A stretch of DNA of 64,000 nt from Helicobacter sp. 'house sparrow 1'. GTDB taxonomy: Bacteria > Campylobacterota > Campylobacteria > Campylobacterales > Helicobacteraceae. This document shows positions 29,308 through 36,354 of the stretch, piece by piece. The stretch spans positions 19,708 through 83,707 of the forward strand of contig NZ_FZQY01000007.1 in assembly GCF_900199585.1 (NCBI RefSeq), read 5' to 3'. Below the pieces are notes generated by a model, which saw nothing but the letters and a program-made list of their open reading frames with translations, was not told the DNA's origin and did no database searches. The translations under genes and the position numbers were made by a program. The first letter of the stretch is position 1. Each line of letters begins with the position of its first letter.

Positions 29308-30152
29308 CTTTGCTTCCTACTTAATACTGAAAATAAAAGATTAATAAGCAAAATAAAGACAAATAAAACCACAGCTGTTCCCAACAATGCTTCTCTATGC
29401 AAGTCTGTTGCATATCCCATTTCTAAAACAATATTTGTTGTCAATGTTCTAACTCCATCTAAAATACTTTGAGGAAGAACAGCTTGATTCCCTGCTATCA
29501 TCACCACAGCCATCGTTTCTCCTATGGCTCTACCAATACCAAGTATAATACTTGTCAAAACTCCAGATTTTGCCGCAGGTAGAAGAACTAAAAATACACT
29601 TTTTTCATGAGTTGCACCAAGTGCTAATGCTCCTTCATAATAAGAGTTTGGAACCGCATCAATTGCAGTTTTGCTGATTGTAATAATTGTAGGAAGAATC
29701 ATGATTCCAAGAAGAAGAGAAGCACTTAAAATACCCTTTCCACTTGTTCCAAACAAAGTTTGTATAAATGGAACAAGGACAACAAGACCAAAAAAACCAT
29801 AAACTATAGAAGGAATCCCTGCCATTAGATTAATTGCAGGATTTAGAACTTTTGCCAGTTTTTTATTACAAAATTTTGACATAAAAACAGCACTAAGAAT
29901 CCCTATTGGAACTCCACAAATAATAGCTCCAGCAGTAATATAAATACTCCCTATAATCATTGGAAAAATACCAAATTCCTCATCTAAAGGTTTCCAGGTT
30001 TCTCCAAACAAAAAATCAATTATACCGATGTTTTTGATAGCAGGTATCCCATTGCTAAATAAAAAAAAGCATATCAAGCCTACACAAAAAATACACACAT
30101 AGGCTGATAGCAAAAACACGATATATGCAAGTTTTTCTCTCAACTCTTGCAT
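29304..30152 (-). CDS. pstC: Phosphate ABC transporter permease PstC
   Basis: This 282-residue permease partner of PstA has about six helices. GIPSIVYGFFGLVVLVP and the EAA loop YYEGALALGATHEKSVF are typical, and GRAIGETMAVVMIAGN is the PstC signature near the C-terminus. I take the ATG at 30152, eight bases after AAGGAG; a GTG six bases earlier lies almost on the ribosome-binding site. It is 12 bases downstream of pstS. Confidence 0.95.
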   Translation of the reverse strand: MQELREKLAYIVFLLSAYVCIFCVGLICFFLFSNGIPAIKNIGIIDFLFGETWKPLDEEFGIFPMIIGSIYITAGAIICGVPIGILSAVFMSKFCNKKLAKVLNPAINLMAGIPSIVYGFFGLVVLVPFIQTLFGTSGKGILSASLLLGIMILPTIITISKTAIDAVPNSYYEGALALGATHEKSVFLVLLPAAKSGVLTSIILGIGRAIGETMAVVMIAGNQAVLPQSILDGVRTLTTNIVLEMGYATDLHREALLGTAVVLFVFILLINLLFSVLSRKQR

Positions 30153-30164
30153 AAGCACTACTCC

Positions 30165-31007
30165 TTACTTACCTTGCAAATCTTTCCAGTCTTTTATATT
30201 GCCAATGTAGATTTCTTTTATTTGTTCTTGAGTTAAATTAGCAATAGGATTTTCTTGATTGACAATTAGAACAATACCATCAATTGCTATAACTTTTGAA
30301 ACTACCCCCTTATCCTTTTCACTTTGTTTTAACTCTCTAGATACCATTCCAATATCACTTATCCCTTGAATTACAGAAGTAACACCTATGGTTGAATCGC
30401 TTTGTTGAAGTTGAATTGTTGCCTTAGGATTGATTTTTAAATAGGCTTCTTTTAGCGCCTCCATTACAGGAGCAATAGAAGAAGACCCAGAAATAGTAAT
30501 CTTTCCCTCAACAAGAGTGCTACTAAAGGGATTATTAGTATCTAACCCAATATAACCCTTAGAATCTACAATAGCTTGTCCATCTTGACTTAAAATAAAA
30601 TTAATAAAATCCTGTGCAACTAAATTAACTTTTTCTTTTGTAACAATGTTAAATGGCCTTGCAATAGGATAAGTCTTATTTCTAATACTTTGAACACTAG
30701 GCACAGCACCATCCACAGATACTACTTTTACATCATTATTTAAAGATCCTAGTGAAATATAACCAATTGCATTCTTATTTCCAGACACAGTGCTTAGAAC
30801 AACAGAAGTAGAATTAGTAATCTCTGCTCTTTGAGTAATTGCATCTACTTTTTTACCCTTTTTATTTACCTTTTGAATCTGAAGTAATTCCACAAAAGCA
30901 CCTCTAGTGCCAGAACCTTCCTCCCTCGAAATTACATCAATTTGATGTGCATACAAAATTTGCAACCCTAAACTCAAAGTAAGCAAAAACTTGAAATATT
31001 TTTTCAT
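30165..31007 (-). CDS. pstS: Phosphate-binding protein PstS, circularly permuted
   Basis: The 280-residue exported protein has a signal peptide ending near residue 20 (LQILYA). It contains all the usual PstS blocks but in swapped order. Residues 23-155 hold what is normally the C-terminal half: VISREEGSGTRGAF (GSGTR at 31-35), NAIGYISLGSL, YPIARPFNIVTK, and FILSQDGQAIVDSKGYIGL. Residues 169-280 hold what is normally the N-terminal half: ITISGSSSIAPVMEAL (GSSS at 174-177), DIGMVSREL, VIAIDGIVLIVN, and ends exactly at IKDWKDLQGK, the point where ordinary PstS continues into EEGSGTR. All phosphate-contacting motifs seem retained, so it should still bind phosphate. It heads the pst-pho operon and has a Pho-box-like repeat upstream. 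Family is firm; permutation is read directly from motif order. Confidence 0.9.
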   Translation of the reverse strand: MKKYFKFLLTLSLGLQILYAHQIDVISREEGSGTRGAFVELLQIQKVNKKGKKVDAITQRAEITNSTSVVLSTVSGNKNAIGYISLGSLNNDVKVVSVDGAVPSVQSIRNKTYPIARPFNIVTKEKVNLVAQDFINFILSQDGQAIVDSKGYIGLDTNNPFSSTLVEGKITISGSSSIAPVMEALKEAYLKINPKATIQLQQSDSTIGVTSVIQGISDIGMVSRELKQSEKDKGVVSKVIAIDGIVLIVNQENPIANLTQEQIKEIYIGNIKDWKDLQGK

Positions 31008-31079
31008 GGTAATCCTTTGTTGTTAAGTTTTTTGACAGTGGTGAGTCTAGACATAACTTGTAAGCAATGTATGTGGTTT

Positions 31080-31097
31080 ATGTAAAATCTATGTAAA
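31080..31097 (-). promoter_or_regulatory. Pho-box-like direct repeat upstream of pstS
   Basis: On the minus strand TTTACAT occurs twice with exactly four bases between copies (period 11). That is the geometry of the E. coli PHO box (two 7-mers, 11-base period, consensus CTGTCAT). Looser copies continue downstream at about the same period (ACCACAT, then CTTACAA). It lies 73-90 bases before the pstS ATG, between pstS and the MBL hydrolase gene. I infer that the PhoB encoded in this operon binds here and autoregulates the cluster. Confidence 0.6.
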
Positions 31098-31105
31098 TAA
31101 ATTAT

Positions 31106-31717
31106 TTAGATTCTTTGTATCCATAGTTTTACATTATCTTGTTCAATAAAAAGTTTTGTATTTTCTCCATGTCCTGTAAAAATTATCTTATCGCTCTCTC
31201 TTTTCAAATCACTAAATCTTTGCAAAGATTCTTTCATATCCAAAGCATTAGAGTAGGGGAAATCAAAACGACCTATGCTCCTTTTAAAAACAAAATCTCC
31301 ACTAAAAATACAAGTATCAAGTTCTATGATTGAGCATCCAGGGGTATGTCCTGGTAAATGATGATACACAACCCTTAAACCATCAATTTCTAGCTCTTTG
31401 CTTGATTTAAAATTTTCAATTTCAATATCTGGAGCACAAGGTATAACTCCAGTGTCAAAACAATCACTCTTAAGCATAAAAGCATCTTGCTTGGGGCAAT
31501 AAATCTTTATATTTGGAAATTTTTGTTTTAAGTGAAAAACATCAAAAATGTGATCAAAATGCCCATGTGTAATTAAAATAGCTACAGGATTATTGCACTC
31601 TTGTGCTATCCACTTCGTGGCTCCATCGCCAGGATCAATAATCCATTGCTTATTCTCTTGAATAATAATATGACAATTTGTTTCATAAATTCCAAAGGCT
31701 TTGGTTTTAATTTCCAC
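31106..31717 (-). CDS. MBL-fold metallo-hydrolase (glyoxalase II-like)
   Basis: The 203-residue cytosolic protein carries the metal motif THGHFDHIFD (HxHxDH). Further ligands are His in GHTPGCSII, Asp in FSGDFVFKRSIGRFD and the final His in FTGHGENT. It resembles the short, YcbL-like glyoxalase II relatives that hydrolyse thioesters, and a close homolog exists in H. pylori (HP0813, from memory). Substrate is not determinable. It is divergent from argD with about 80 bases between them. Confidence 0.85.
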   Translation of the reverse strand: MEIKTKAFGIYETNCHIIIQENKQWIIDPGDGATKWIAQECNNPVAILITHGHFDHIFDVFHLKQKFPNIKIYCPKQDAFMLKSDCFDTGVIPCAPDIEIENFKSSKELEIDGLRVVYHHLPGHTPGCSIIELDTCIFSGDFVFKRSIGRFDFPYSNALDMKESLQRFSDLKRESDKIIFTGHGENTKLFIEQDNVKLWIQRI

Positions 31718-31799
31718 TTAAATCTCCTTTATGATAAAATTCTAAGAATATATAAAAAGTGGTTTTAATTCTAATATAAAATCCTTAAGGAATAGAGTC

Positions 31800-32993
31800 A
31801 TGTCAAAGGAACAAGAAAATATAAAACAAGATCAAGAATATCTCCTAAACACTTATGCAAAACAATATTTATTTTTTCATAAAGCTAAGGGATCTAGATT
31901 ATGGAATGAGGATAATCAGGATTATATCGATTTTAGTAGTGGTATTGGTGTTTGCAGTGTTGGACATTGTAATGATGTTTTAAATCAAAATTTAAAAGAA
32001 CAGCTAGATAGCATTGTGCATACTTCAAATCTCTACAATAATAGTTTGCAAACTCAATTAGCAAAAAAAATCGTCCAGTTAAGTGGTTATGATATGGGTG
32101 TGTTTTTTAGCAACTCTGGTGCAGAGGCAAATGAATGCGCTATCAAGATTGCAAGAAAGTTTGGAGAAGAATCGCAAAGATATGAGATTATTACCTTAGA
32201 ATCTAGTTTTCACGGCAGAACCATAGCAACTTTAAAAGCTACGGGGCAAAAAAAATTCCATCAGCACTTTGGACCTTTTCCAAAAGGTTTTAAGATTGCA
32301 AAGGATATAGAACACATTAAAAAACTAATCAGTAAAAAAACTTGTGCTGTTATGATTGAGCTTATTCAAGGGGAGGGTGGTGTAAGATCTTTTGATCAAA
32401 AACAAATACAAGACCTCTCTAGATTCTTAAAAAAGAATAAAGTTTTATTAATAATAGATGAAGTCCAAAGTGGGGTTTACCGCAGTGGAAGTTTTTTGGC
32501 AAGTCAAGAATATAATATCACTCCTGATATTATTACCTTGGCAAAAGGTCTTGGTGGAGGTATTCCAATTGGAGCAACTCTCACAAATCTAAAAACTATT
32601 TTTTTTCATGGGGATCACGGCAGTACCTTTGGAGGTAATTTTTTAGCAATGAGGGCAGGAATTAGTGTATTAAGTATTTTAGAACAAGAGTTCAATAAAG
32701 GTGCTCTGCAGAAAAATATCAACTCCTTTAAAACCCATCTAGATTCTATCATAAAAGACTTTCCCAATCTTTTCATAGAAACTACGGGAATGGGATTAAT
32801 GCTTGGACTAAAGGCATTAAATCAAGATATCTTTGATAAAGTCATAAAAAATAGTCTTGTTGAGCGCGTGCTAGTATTAAAGTCAGGTAACAATGTAGTT
32901 AGATTTCTTCCTCCACTAAATATTAGCGAAGAGGAAATATCAGAGGGATTTAAGAGATTTAGAATAGCTTGTATAAAAGTAGAAGCTAGATAG
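31800..32993 (+). CDS. argD: Acetylornithine aminotransferase
   Basis: The class III PLP aminotransferase has 397 residues. The PLP-lysine is in ITLAKGLGGGIPIGA, the phosphate-binding SGAEANECAIKIARKF and the Asp of IIDEVQSGV are in place. SSFHGRTIATLKATGQ is typical of the ArgD/RocD group. The likely reaction is N-acetylornithine to N-acetylglutamate semialdehyde in arginine synthesis (possibly also succinyl-DAP in lysine synthesis). AAGGAATAG precedes the ATG and a TATAAA lies at 31775. It ends one base before the convergent hsrA. Confidence 0.88.
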   Translation: MSKEQENIKQDQEYLLNTYAKQYLFFHKAKGSRLWNEDNQDYIDFSSGIGVCSVGHCNDVLNQNLKEQLDSIVHTSNLYNNSLQTQLAKKIVQLSGYDMGVFFSNSGAEANECAIKIARKFGEESQRYEIITLESSFHGRTIATLKATGQKKFHQHFGPFPKGFKIAKDIEHIKKLISKKTCAVMIELIQGEGGVRSFDQKQIQDLSRFLKKNKVLLIIDEVQSGVYRSGSFLASQEYNITPDIITLAKGLGGGIPIGATLTNLKTIFFHGDHGSTFGGNFLAMRAGISVLSILEQEFNKGALQKNINSFKTHLDSIIKDFPNLFIETTGMGLMLGLKALNQDIFDKVIKNSLVERVLVLKSGNNVVRFLPPLNISEEEISEGFKRFRIACIKVEAR

Positions 32994-32994
32994 A

Positions 32995-33672
32995 TTAATC
33001 CTGTCTAGCTTTTGGGTAGCAAAATCTATAACCTCTTCTCCTTACTGTCTCTACAGTAGAAATATCTAAAGGTTTATCAAGTTTTTGTCTAATTTGATTA
33101 ATTGCTACCTCAATAACATTGGGTGTTACAAGTTCAGGTTCTTCCCAGATAGCATCAAGAAGCTGTTCTTTTGAAACAATTTGATCTCTATGGCGAGCAA
33201 GATGTGTTAAAACTTCAAAAGGTTTTCCTTTTACTTCAACCTCTTTTCCTTTATAAAGTACCCTTTCCTCATCAGGATTAATGACTAAGTCTTCAATCTC
33301 GATAATACCAGATGTAGAAAATTTAAGTCTAGCTTCAATCCTAGCCAACAAAGCTTCCCCATCAATAGGCTTAAGTATATAGTCATCAACACCACATCTA
33401 AATGAACGAACCTCTGCTTCTGATTTTGTATTTTTTTGATTAGTTACCATAATAATAGTTTTTGGGGCTTTGTTTCTTATAATGCTAATAATCTCCTCAA
33501 ATTCTTCATTAAAATGAAAACTCAACAAAATTACATCATAATTTCTAATACCAATATAATAATGGCCATCCTTTAAATTACCAGCAATATCAATCTGATA
33601 ATCTTGTTTTGCAAAAAAAGATGCTAAAGATTTACTGACACTTATTTCCTCATCAACGAACAGGATACGCAT
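32995..33672 (-). CDS. hsrA: HsrA, atypical essential orphan response regulator
   Basis: This 225-residue OmpR-type regulator matches H. pylori HsrA (HP1043) almost residue for residue through the DNA-binding part (VKGKPFEVLTHLARHRD and IVSKEQLLDAIWEEPE). The receiver is more diverged. The phosphoacceptor position is Ser51 (YDVILLSFHF) instead of Asp, so it should act without phosphorylation, as known for HsrA. In H. pylori it is essential and controls growth, metabolism and redox genes. A TATAAT lies 33 bases before its ATG. It ends next to argD in convergent orientation. Confidence 0.95.
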   Translation of the reverse strand: MRILFVDEEISVSKSLASFFAKQDYQIDIAGNLKDGHYYIGIRNYDVILLSFHFNEEFEEIISIIRNKAPKTIIMVTNQKNTKSEAEVRSFRCGVDDYILKPIDGEALLARIEARLKFSTSGIIEIEDLVINPDEERVLYKGKEVEVKGKPFEVLTHLARHRDQIVSKEQLLDAIWEEPELVTPNVIEVAINQIRQKLDKPLDISTVETVRRRGYRFCYPKARQD

Positions 33673-33704
33673 TTCTAATCCTTATACTAAACTTAATTTT
33701 AGAG

Positions 33705-33710
33705 ATTATA
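33705..33710 (-). promoter_or_regulatory. -10 element of hsrA
   Basis: A perfect TATAAT on the minus strand (context ATGCTATAATCTC) places the start of transcription near 33698 and leaves a leader of about 25 bases. AT-rich phased runs precede it, as in Helicobacter sigma-80 promoters. Confidence 0.65.
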
Positions 33711-33789
33711 GCATAATTTTATATTTATTTAAGTAAAATTTAATCAGATAAATTTTATAATAAATATTTACTTTATTTATTTTTTTTGC

Positions 33790-33795
33790 TAAAAT
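33790..33795 (+). promoter_or_regulatory. -10 element of the RepG-like small RNA
   Basis: TAAAAT follows a run of T (33781-33787) in context TTTGCTAAAATTCCCC. The predicted first base is about 33802. It is divergent from the hsrA promoter, about 80 bases away. Confidence 0.55.
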
Positions 33796-33801
33796 TCCCC
33801 T

Positions 33802-33963
33802 AGTTGGTTGCTAGAAGAAATTCCTGCAACTGACTCGGCGCACAGTGTGGCAAGGTTACCTCCCCCTCCTTTCTTTGTCATAGGTTGTGTGTCGCTCTCC
33901 TTTTTGTTTTATTAAGTTAAAAGATTGATATTTTGGGCATCGCTATTTGGCGATGCCTTTTTT
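33802..33963 (+). ncRNA. RepG-like small RNA with C/U-rich tract, divergent from hsrA
   Basis: This non-coding stretch has its own -10 and is transcribed away from hsrA. That is the position I remember for RepG in H. pylori, an sRNA whose C/U-rich terminator loop pairs with G-repeats in mRNA leaders. The 5' part folds as GTTGC/GCAAC with a GAAA loop (33806-33830). The striking element is CCTCCCCCTCCTTTCTTT (33859-33876). It lies in a roughly 40-base loop closed by GCGCACA against TGTGTCGC (one bulge) and followed by CTCCTTTTTGTTTT, a first possible 3' end near 33910. A second, perfect terminator ends at 33963. The transcript is thus about 110 or 160 bases. Sequence identity to RepG was not tested. 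SRP RNA was considered and rejected. Confidence 0.6.
33936..33963 (+). terminator. Strong rho-independent terminator after the small RNA
   Basis: A perfect 8-bp stem GGCATCGC/GCGATGCC with loop TATTTG is followed by six T on the plus strand. It overlaps the last codons and stop of the convergent yihY-like gene. It has no T run on the minus strand, so it serves plus-strand transcripts coming from the small RNA. Confidence 0.85.
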
Positions 33964-34776
33964 AGTTTTATGTTCCGCAAAAATACTTATCCCTTCACAA
34001 AACCTCATTCCAAAGAGCAAAATTGTCCAAGATGCATAAATCCAGAGCATAAAAATAATCAAGATAGAAATGGAACCATAAAAACTTGGATAAATCTTAT
34101 TATAAGAGATATAGTAAAGAAACAGCCACTTAAAGATAAACCAAATGCAGGCACAAACAAATGAAGATCCTATAAGTATTCTTTTTACCAATATTTTATT
34201 TGCTGAAACCCTAAAAAGAACTATAAACAAAATTGTAGTTAAAAGTAGTGAAAAAGAATTTATAAAAATTAAATGTATCTTATAGACTTGAAAAATCCTT
34301 TTTAATTGCATATTGATATAAAATAAAAATGCAATTACTGTGGGGAAAAAAGTGATCATTATCCAATATGCTTTAAGGGAATCTAAAAAATTTCTTGGTT
34401 TAGAATTAAACATTCTTGAAGTAATAAATTCATAGTTTCTAAAAAATAAAAGAGAGGTAATACCCATATACACAAATCCTACAATTCCCATTGTTGAGGC
34501 TTGCTTCATAAAAGAATCTAGCATTTGTGTAAAAAAATCAACATGCGTTGGGATTAAAATAGAAGCAATTGCCCCTTTGAAATCACTCATCATATTTTGA
34601 AAATTAGGAAACATAGAGATAATAGATAGGATAATAAAGAGTAGAGGAATAATTGCAAAAATAGTATAAAAACTTAAAGAGGCTGCAAAATAAAAAATCT
34701 CTTCTTCATGTGTTAAAAAATTATAAAGATTAGTTATTCTACTTCGAGTTTGCAAAAACAAAGCTTTTAATTTCAT
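33943..34776 (-). CDS. YihY/UPF0761-family inner-membrane protein
   Basis: The 277-residue protein has about six predicted transmembrane helices. The family start region YFAASLSFYTIFAIIPLLFI is present, with hydrophobic blocks near 35-55, 90-110, 137-155, 177-197, 210-230 and 240-262. The family was once called RNase BN, wrongly; its function is unknown, although transport or envelope roles have been suggested. It lies upstream of hsrA on the same strand, with the small RNA gene antisense between them, and divergent from the porin gene. Confidence 0.8.
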   Translation of the reverse strand: MKLKALFLQTRSRITNLYNFLTHEEEIFYFAASLSFYTIFAIIPLLFIILSIISMFPNFQNMMSDFKGAIASILIPTHVDFFTQMLDSFMKQASTMGIVGFVYMGITSLLFFRNYEFITSRMFNSKPRNFLDSLKAYWIMITFFPTVIAFLFYINMQLKRIFQVYKIHLIFINSFSLLLTTILFIVLFRVSANKILVKRILIGSSFVCACIWFIFKWLFLYYISYNKIYPSFYGSISILIIFMLWIYASWTILLFGMRFCEGISIFAEHKTKKGIAK

Positions 34777-34854
34777 TTATTTTCCTAGTTTAGAGAGATA
34801 AACAATTTTACAAGTTTTTTACTTAAAAAACTTTTTGTTTTTACGACTCATTCA

Positions 34855-34860
34855 TAGAAT
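34855..34860 (+). promoter_or_regulatory. Candidate -10 element of the porin gene
   Basis: TAGAAT in context CATTCATAGAATACC, 36 bases before the ATG at 34896, leaving a leader of about 30 bases with AAGGA. Confidence 0.5.
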
Positions 34861-34895
34861 ACCTCTGAAAAATCAAAATCTAAATAAGGATGAAG

Positions 34896-36314
34896 ATGAA
34901 AATGAAAAAAAGATTTTTTGTATTTAGCGCAGTATTGAGTAGTTTTTTGATGGGACAAGAAGTTGCTGAGGAAAAAAAAGAACTTTCTCCAGAGGAAACT
35001 GCAAAAAAAGATATTTCTCAAGATCAAAGTTTTATTAAAAAAGTTGTAACAGGTATTAAGTTTAATGGTGTAGCTTTCATAAGACAATTTAATAATTTTG
35101 GTGATCTTGGTGGAAGTTCTCAACAATATAGACTAAAACTTGATGTAACATCAGGAGAGGTTTATGGTTATAGCGTTACAGGAGGTATTTTTTTCTCTCA
35201 AGGAACTTCAACACCTGGAAATGATAATGTTACTTATGGATCTATCCAAGGTAGCAGAGGTTCTGCATACAATGCTTATTTTTCTGATCGTTTTGGTATT
35301 GGCGTGCTTTATGCAAGCAAAAGTATTAAGACAGAAAATATTGATTTTAAGGCAAATCTAGGAAAAATGAATATTAACTCTCCTTTAAGTGACAAAACAC
35401 TGGATTTAGCTACAGGACTTGAGGCAACCTTAAAACACAAAAATATTCAATATCATTTTCATTATGCAAATAGCTGGATTACTGATACCATAGCCTATGT
35501 CTTTAGAGAGCAAAATTTAAAAAATTCAAGTGGTACTTCAATAGGCAAAAATCAATCTGCAGCAGCAATTGGTCTGGGTAATCATTTATTTATTTTAGGT
35601 GCTAGCGGTAAAAAAGTTTTTAAAAATTTTGATTTTAATATCTATGGAGTCAATGCGCTCAATTTGTTTGATTTATTATTCTTTGCAGATGGAGCCTATA
35701 CTTTTAAAACAGGAGCTGGGGACTTTACTATTAAAGCTCAAGTTGCTACAGCAAATTTAAATTCTACTCCAAATATTTTATTAGGAGGTGATGGTGGAAA
35801 AAAACTTACGAGCAATCTTCATACCTCTATCAAAGATGAAGCCCAATTTAGAGGAATTTATAATATCAATATTGCTTATAAATATTCTGGTTTTAGCACA
35901 AAAATAGGTTATTTAGGAAGTTTTGGGGATGGTTATGGTGTTTCTTTAACTTCAAAAGGTGGTATTGATGTGGGTGGAAAAATGTGGTATAGCAATTTTA
36001 GTTCTGCTTACAGTGGTTTTGGTGTTTTTAGCTCTGGGAGCAAGAAAGGAACAGATATTAAGGTAGCTTACCTTGCTACAGAATACAAATTTAAAAAACC
36101 TGTTAGAATTGGTTTTGATGCAGCATATATTACTGGGAAGAATAATTTTTACCTAACAACGGGTAGTACTCCTCAAGATAAGACTTTCTGGGAGCTTACT
36201 CCATCAATTAAATATAATTTCACAAAAAATCTTGAAATTTCTGCTCTCAGTGCATTCTATGTAGGTGGTATGGAAATTATCAAAACAAGATTAGAATTAA
36301 AATACAACTTCTAG
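34896..36314 (+). CDS. Outer-membrane porin (Campylobacter MOMP/OprD-like)
   Basis: The protein has about 472 residues with a signal peptide (KKRFFVFSAVLSSFLMG) and an acidic linker. A series of amphipathic strands follows, with many aromatic residues, ending in the C-terminal strand LELKYNF: the terminal Phe is the usual BAM signal. Repeated patterns such as KFNGVAFIRQFNNFGD and YGYSVTGGIFFSQGTSTP resemble the Helicobacter/Campylobacter major-porin family. It is probably an 18-strand general porin trimer for small solutes. Three in-frame ATGs lie close together; I use 34896, five bases after AAGGA. A G-rich stretch of three G4-5 runs begins 16 bases after its stop, in the 3' untranslated region. 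Specific substrate unknown. Confidence 0.75.
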   Translation: MKMKKRFFVFSAVLSSFLMGQEVAEEKKELSPEETAKKDISQDQSFIKKVVTGIKFNGVAFIRQFNNFGDLGGSSQQYRLKLDVTSGEVYGYSVTGGIFFSQGTSTPGNDNVTYGSIQGSRGSAYNAYFSDRFGIGVLYASKSIKTENIDFKANLGKMNINSPLSDKTLDLATGLEATLKHKNIQYHFHYANSWITDTIAYVFREQNLKNSSGTSIGKNQSAAAIGLGNHLFILGASGKKVFKNFDFNIYGVNALNLFDLLFFADGAYTFKTGAGDFTIKAQVATANLNSTPNILLGGDGGKKLTSNLHTSIKDEAQFRGIYNINIAYKYSGFSTKIGYLGSFGDGYGVSLTSKGGIDVGGKMWYSNFSSAYSGFGVFSSGSKKGTDIKVAYLATEYKFKKPVRIGFDAAYITGKNNFYLTTGSTPQDKTFWELTPSIKYNFTKNLEISALSAFYVGGMEIIKTRLELKYNF

Positions 36315-36330
36315 TATCTAGTATGTGAAA

Positions 36331-36352
36331 GGGGAGTGAGGGGGTAGAGGGG
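36331..36352 (+). other. G-run cluster in the 3' untranslated region of the porin gene
   Basis: Three G runs (GGGG, GGGGG, GGGG) separated by 5 and 4 bases lie between the convergent porin and VacA-like genes, in otherwise very G-poor DNA. No hairpin terminator is seen here. GAGGGGG is exactly complementary to part of the C/U tract of the RepG-like RNA. Confidence 0.6.
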
Positions 36353-36354
36353 AA

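Noticed and set aside
33802..33915. SRP (4.5S) RNA at the locus upstream of hsrA
   Set aside because: The conserved SRP domain IV motifs (GGAA-type apical loop with AGCAG internal loop) are not found on either strand; the C/U tract and hsrA context fit a RepG-like RNA better.
36331..36352. Four-stranded G-quadruplex after the porin gene
   Set aside because: Only three G runs of four or more are present; an intramolecular quadruplex of G3 or higher would need a fourth.
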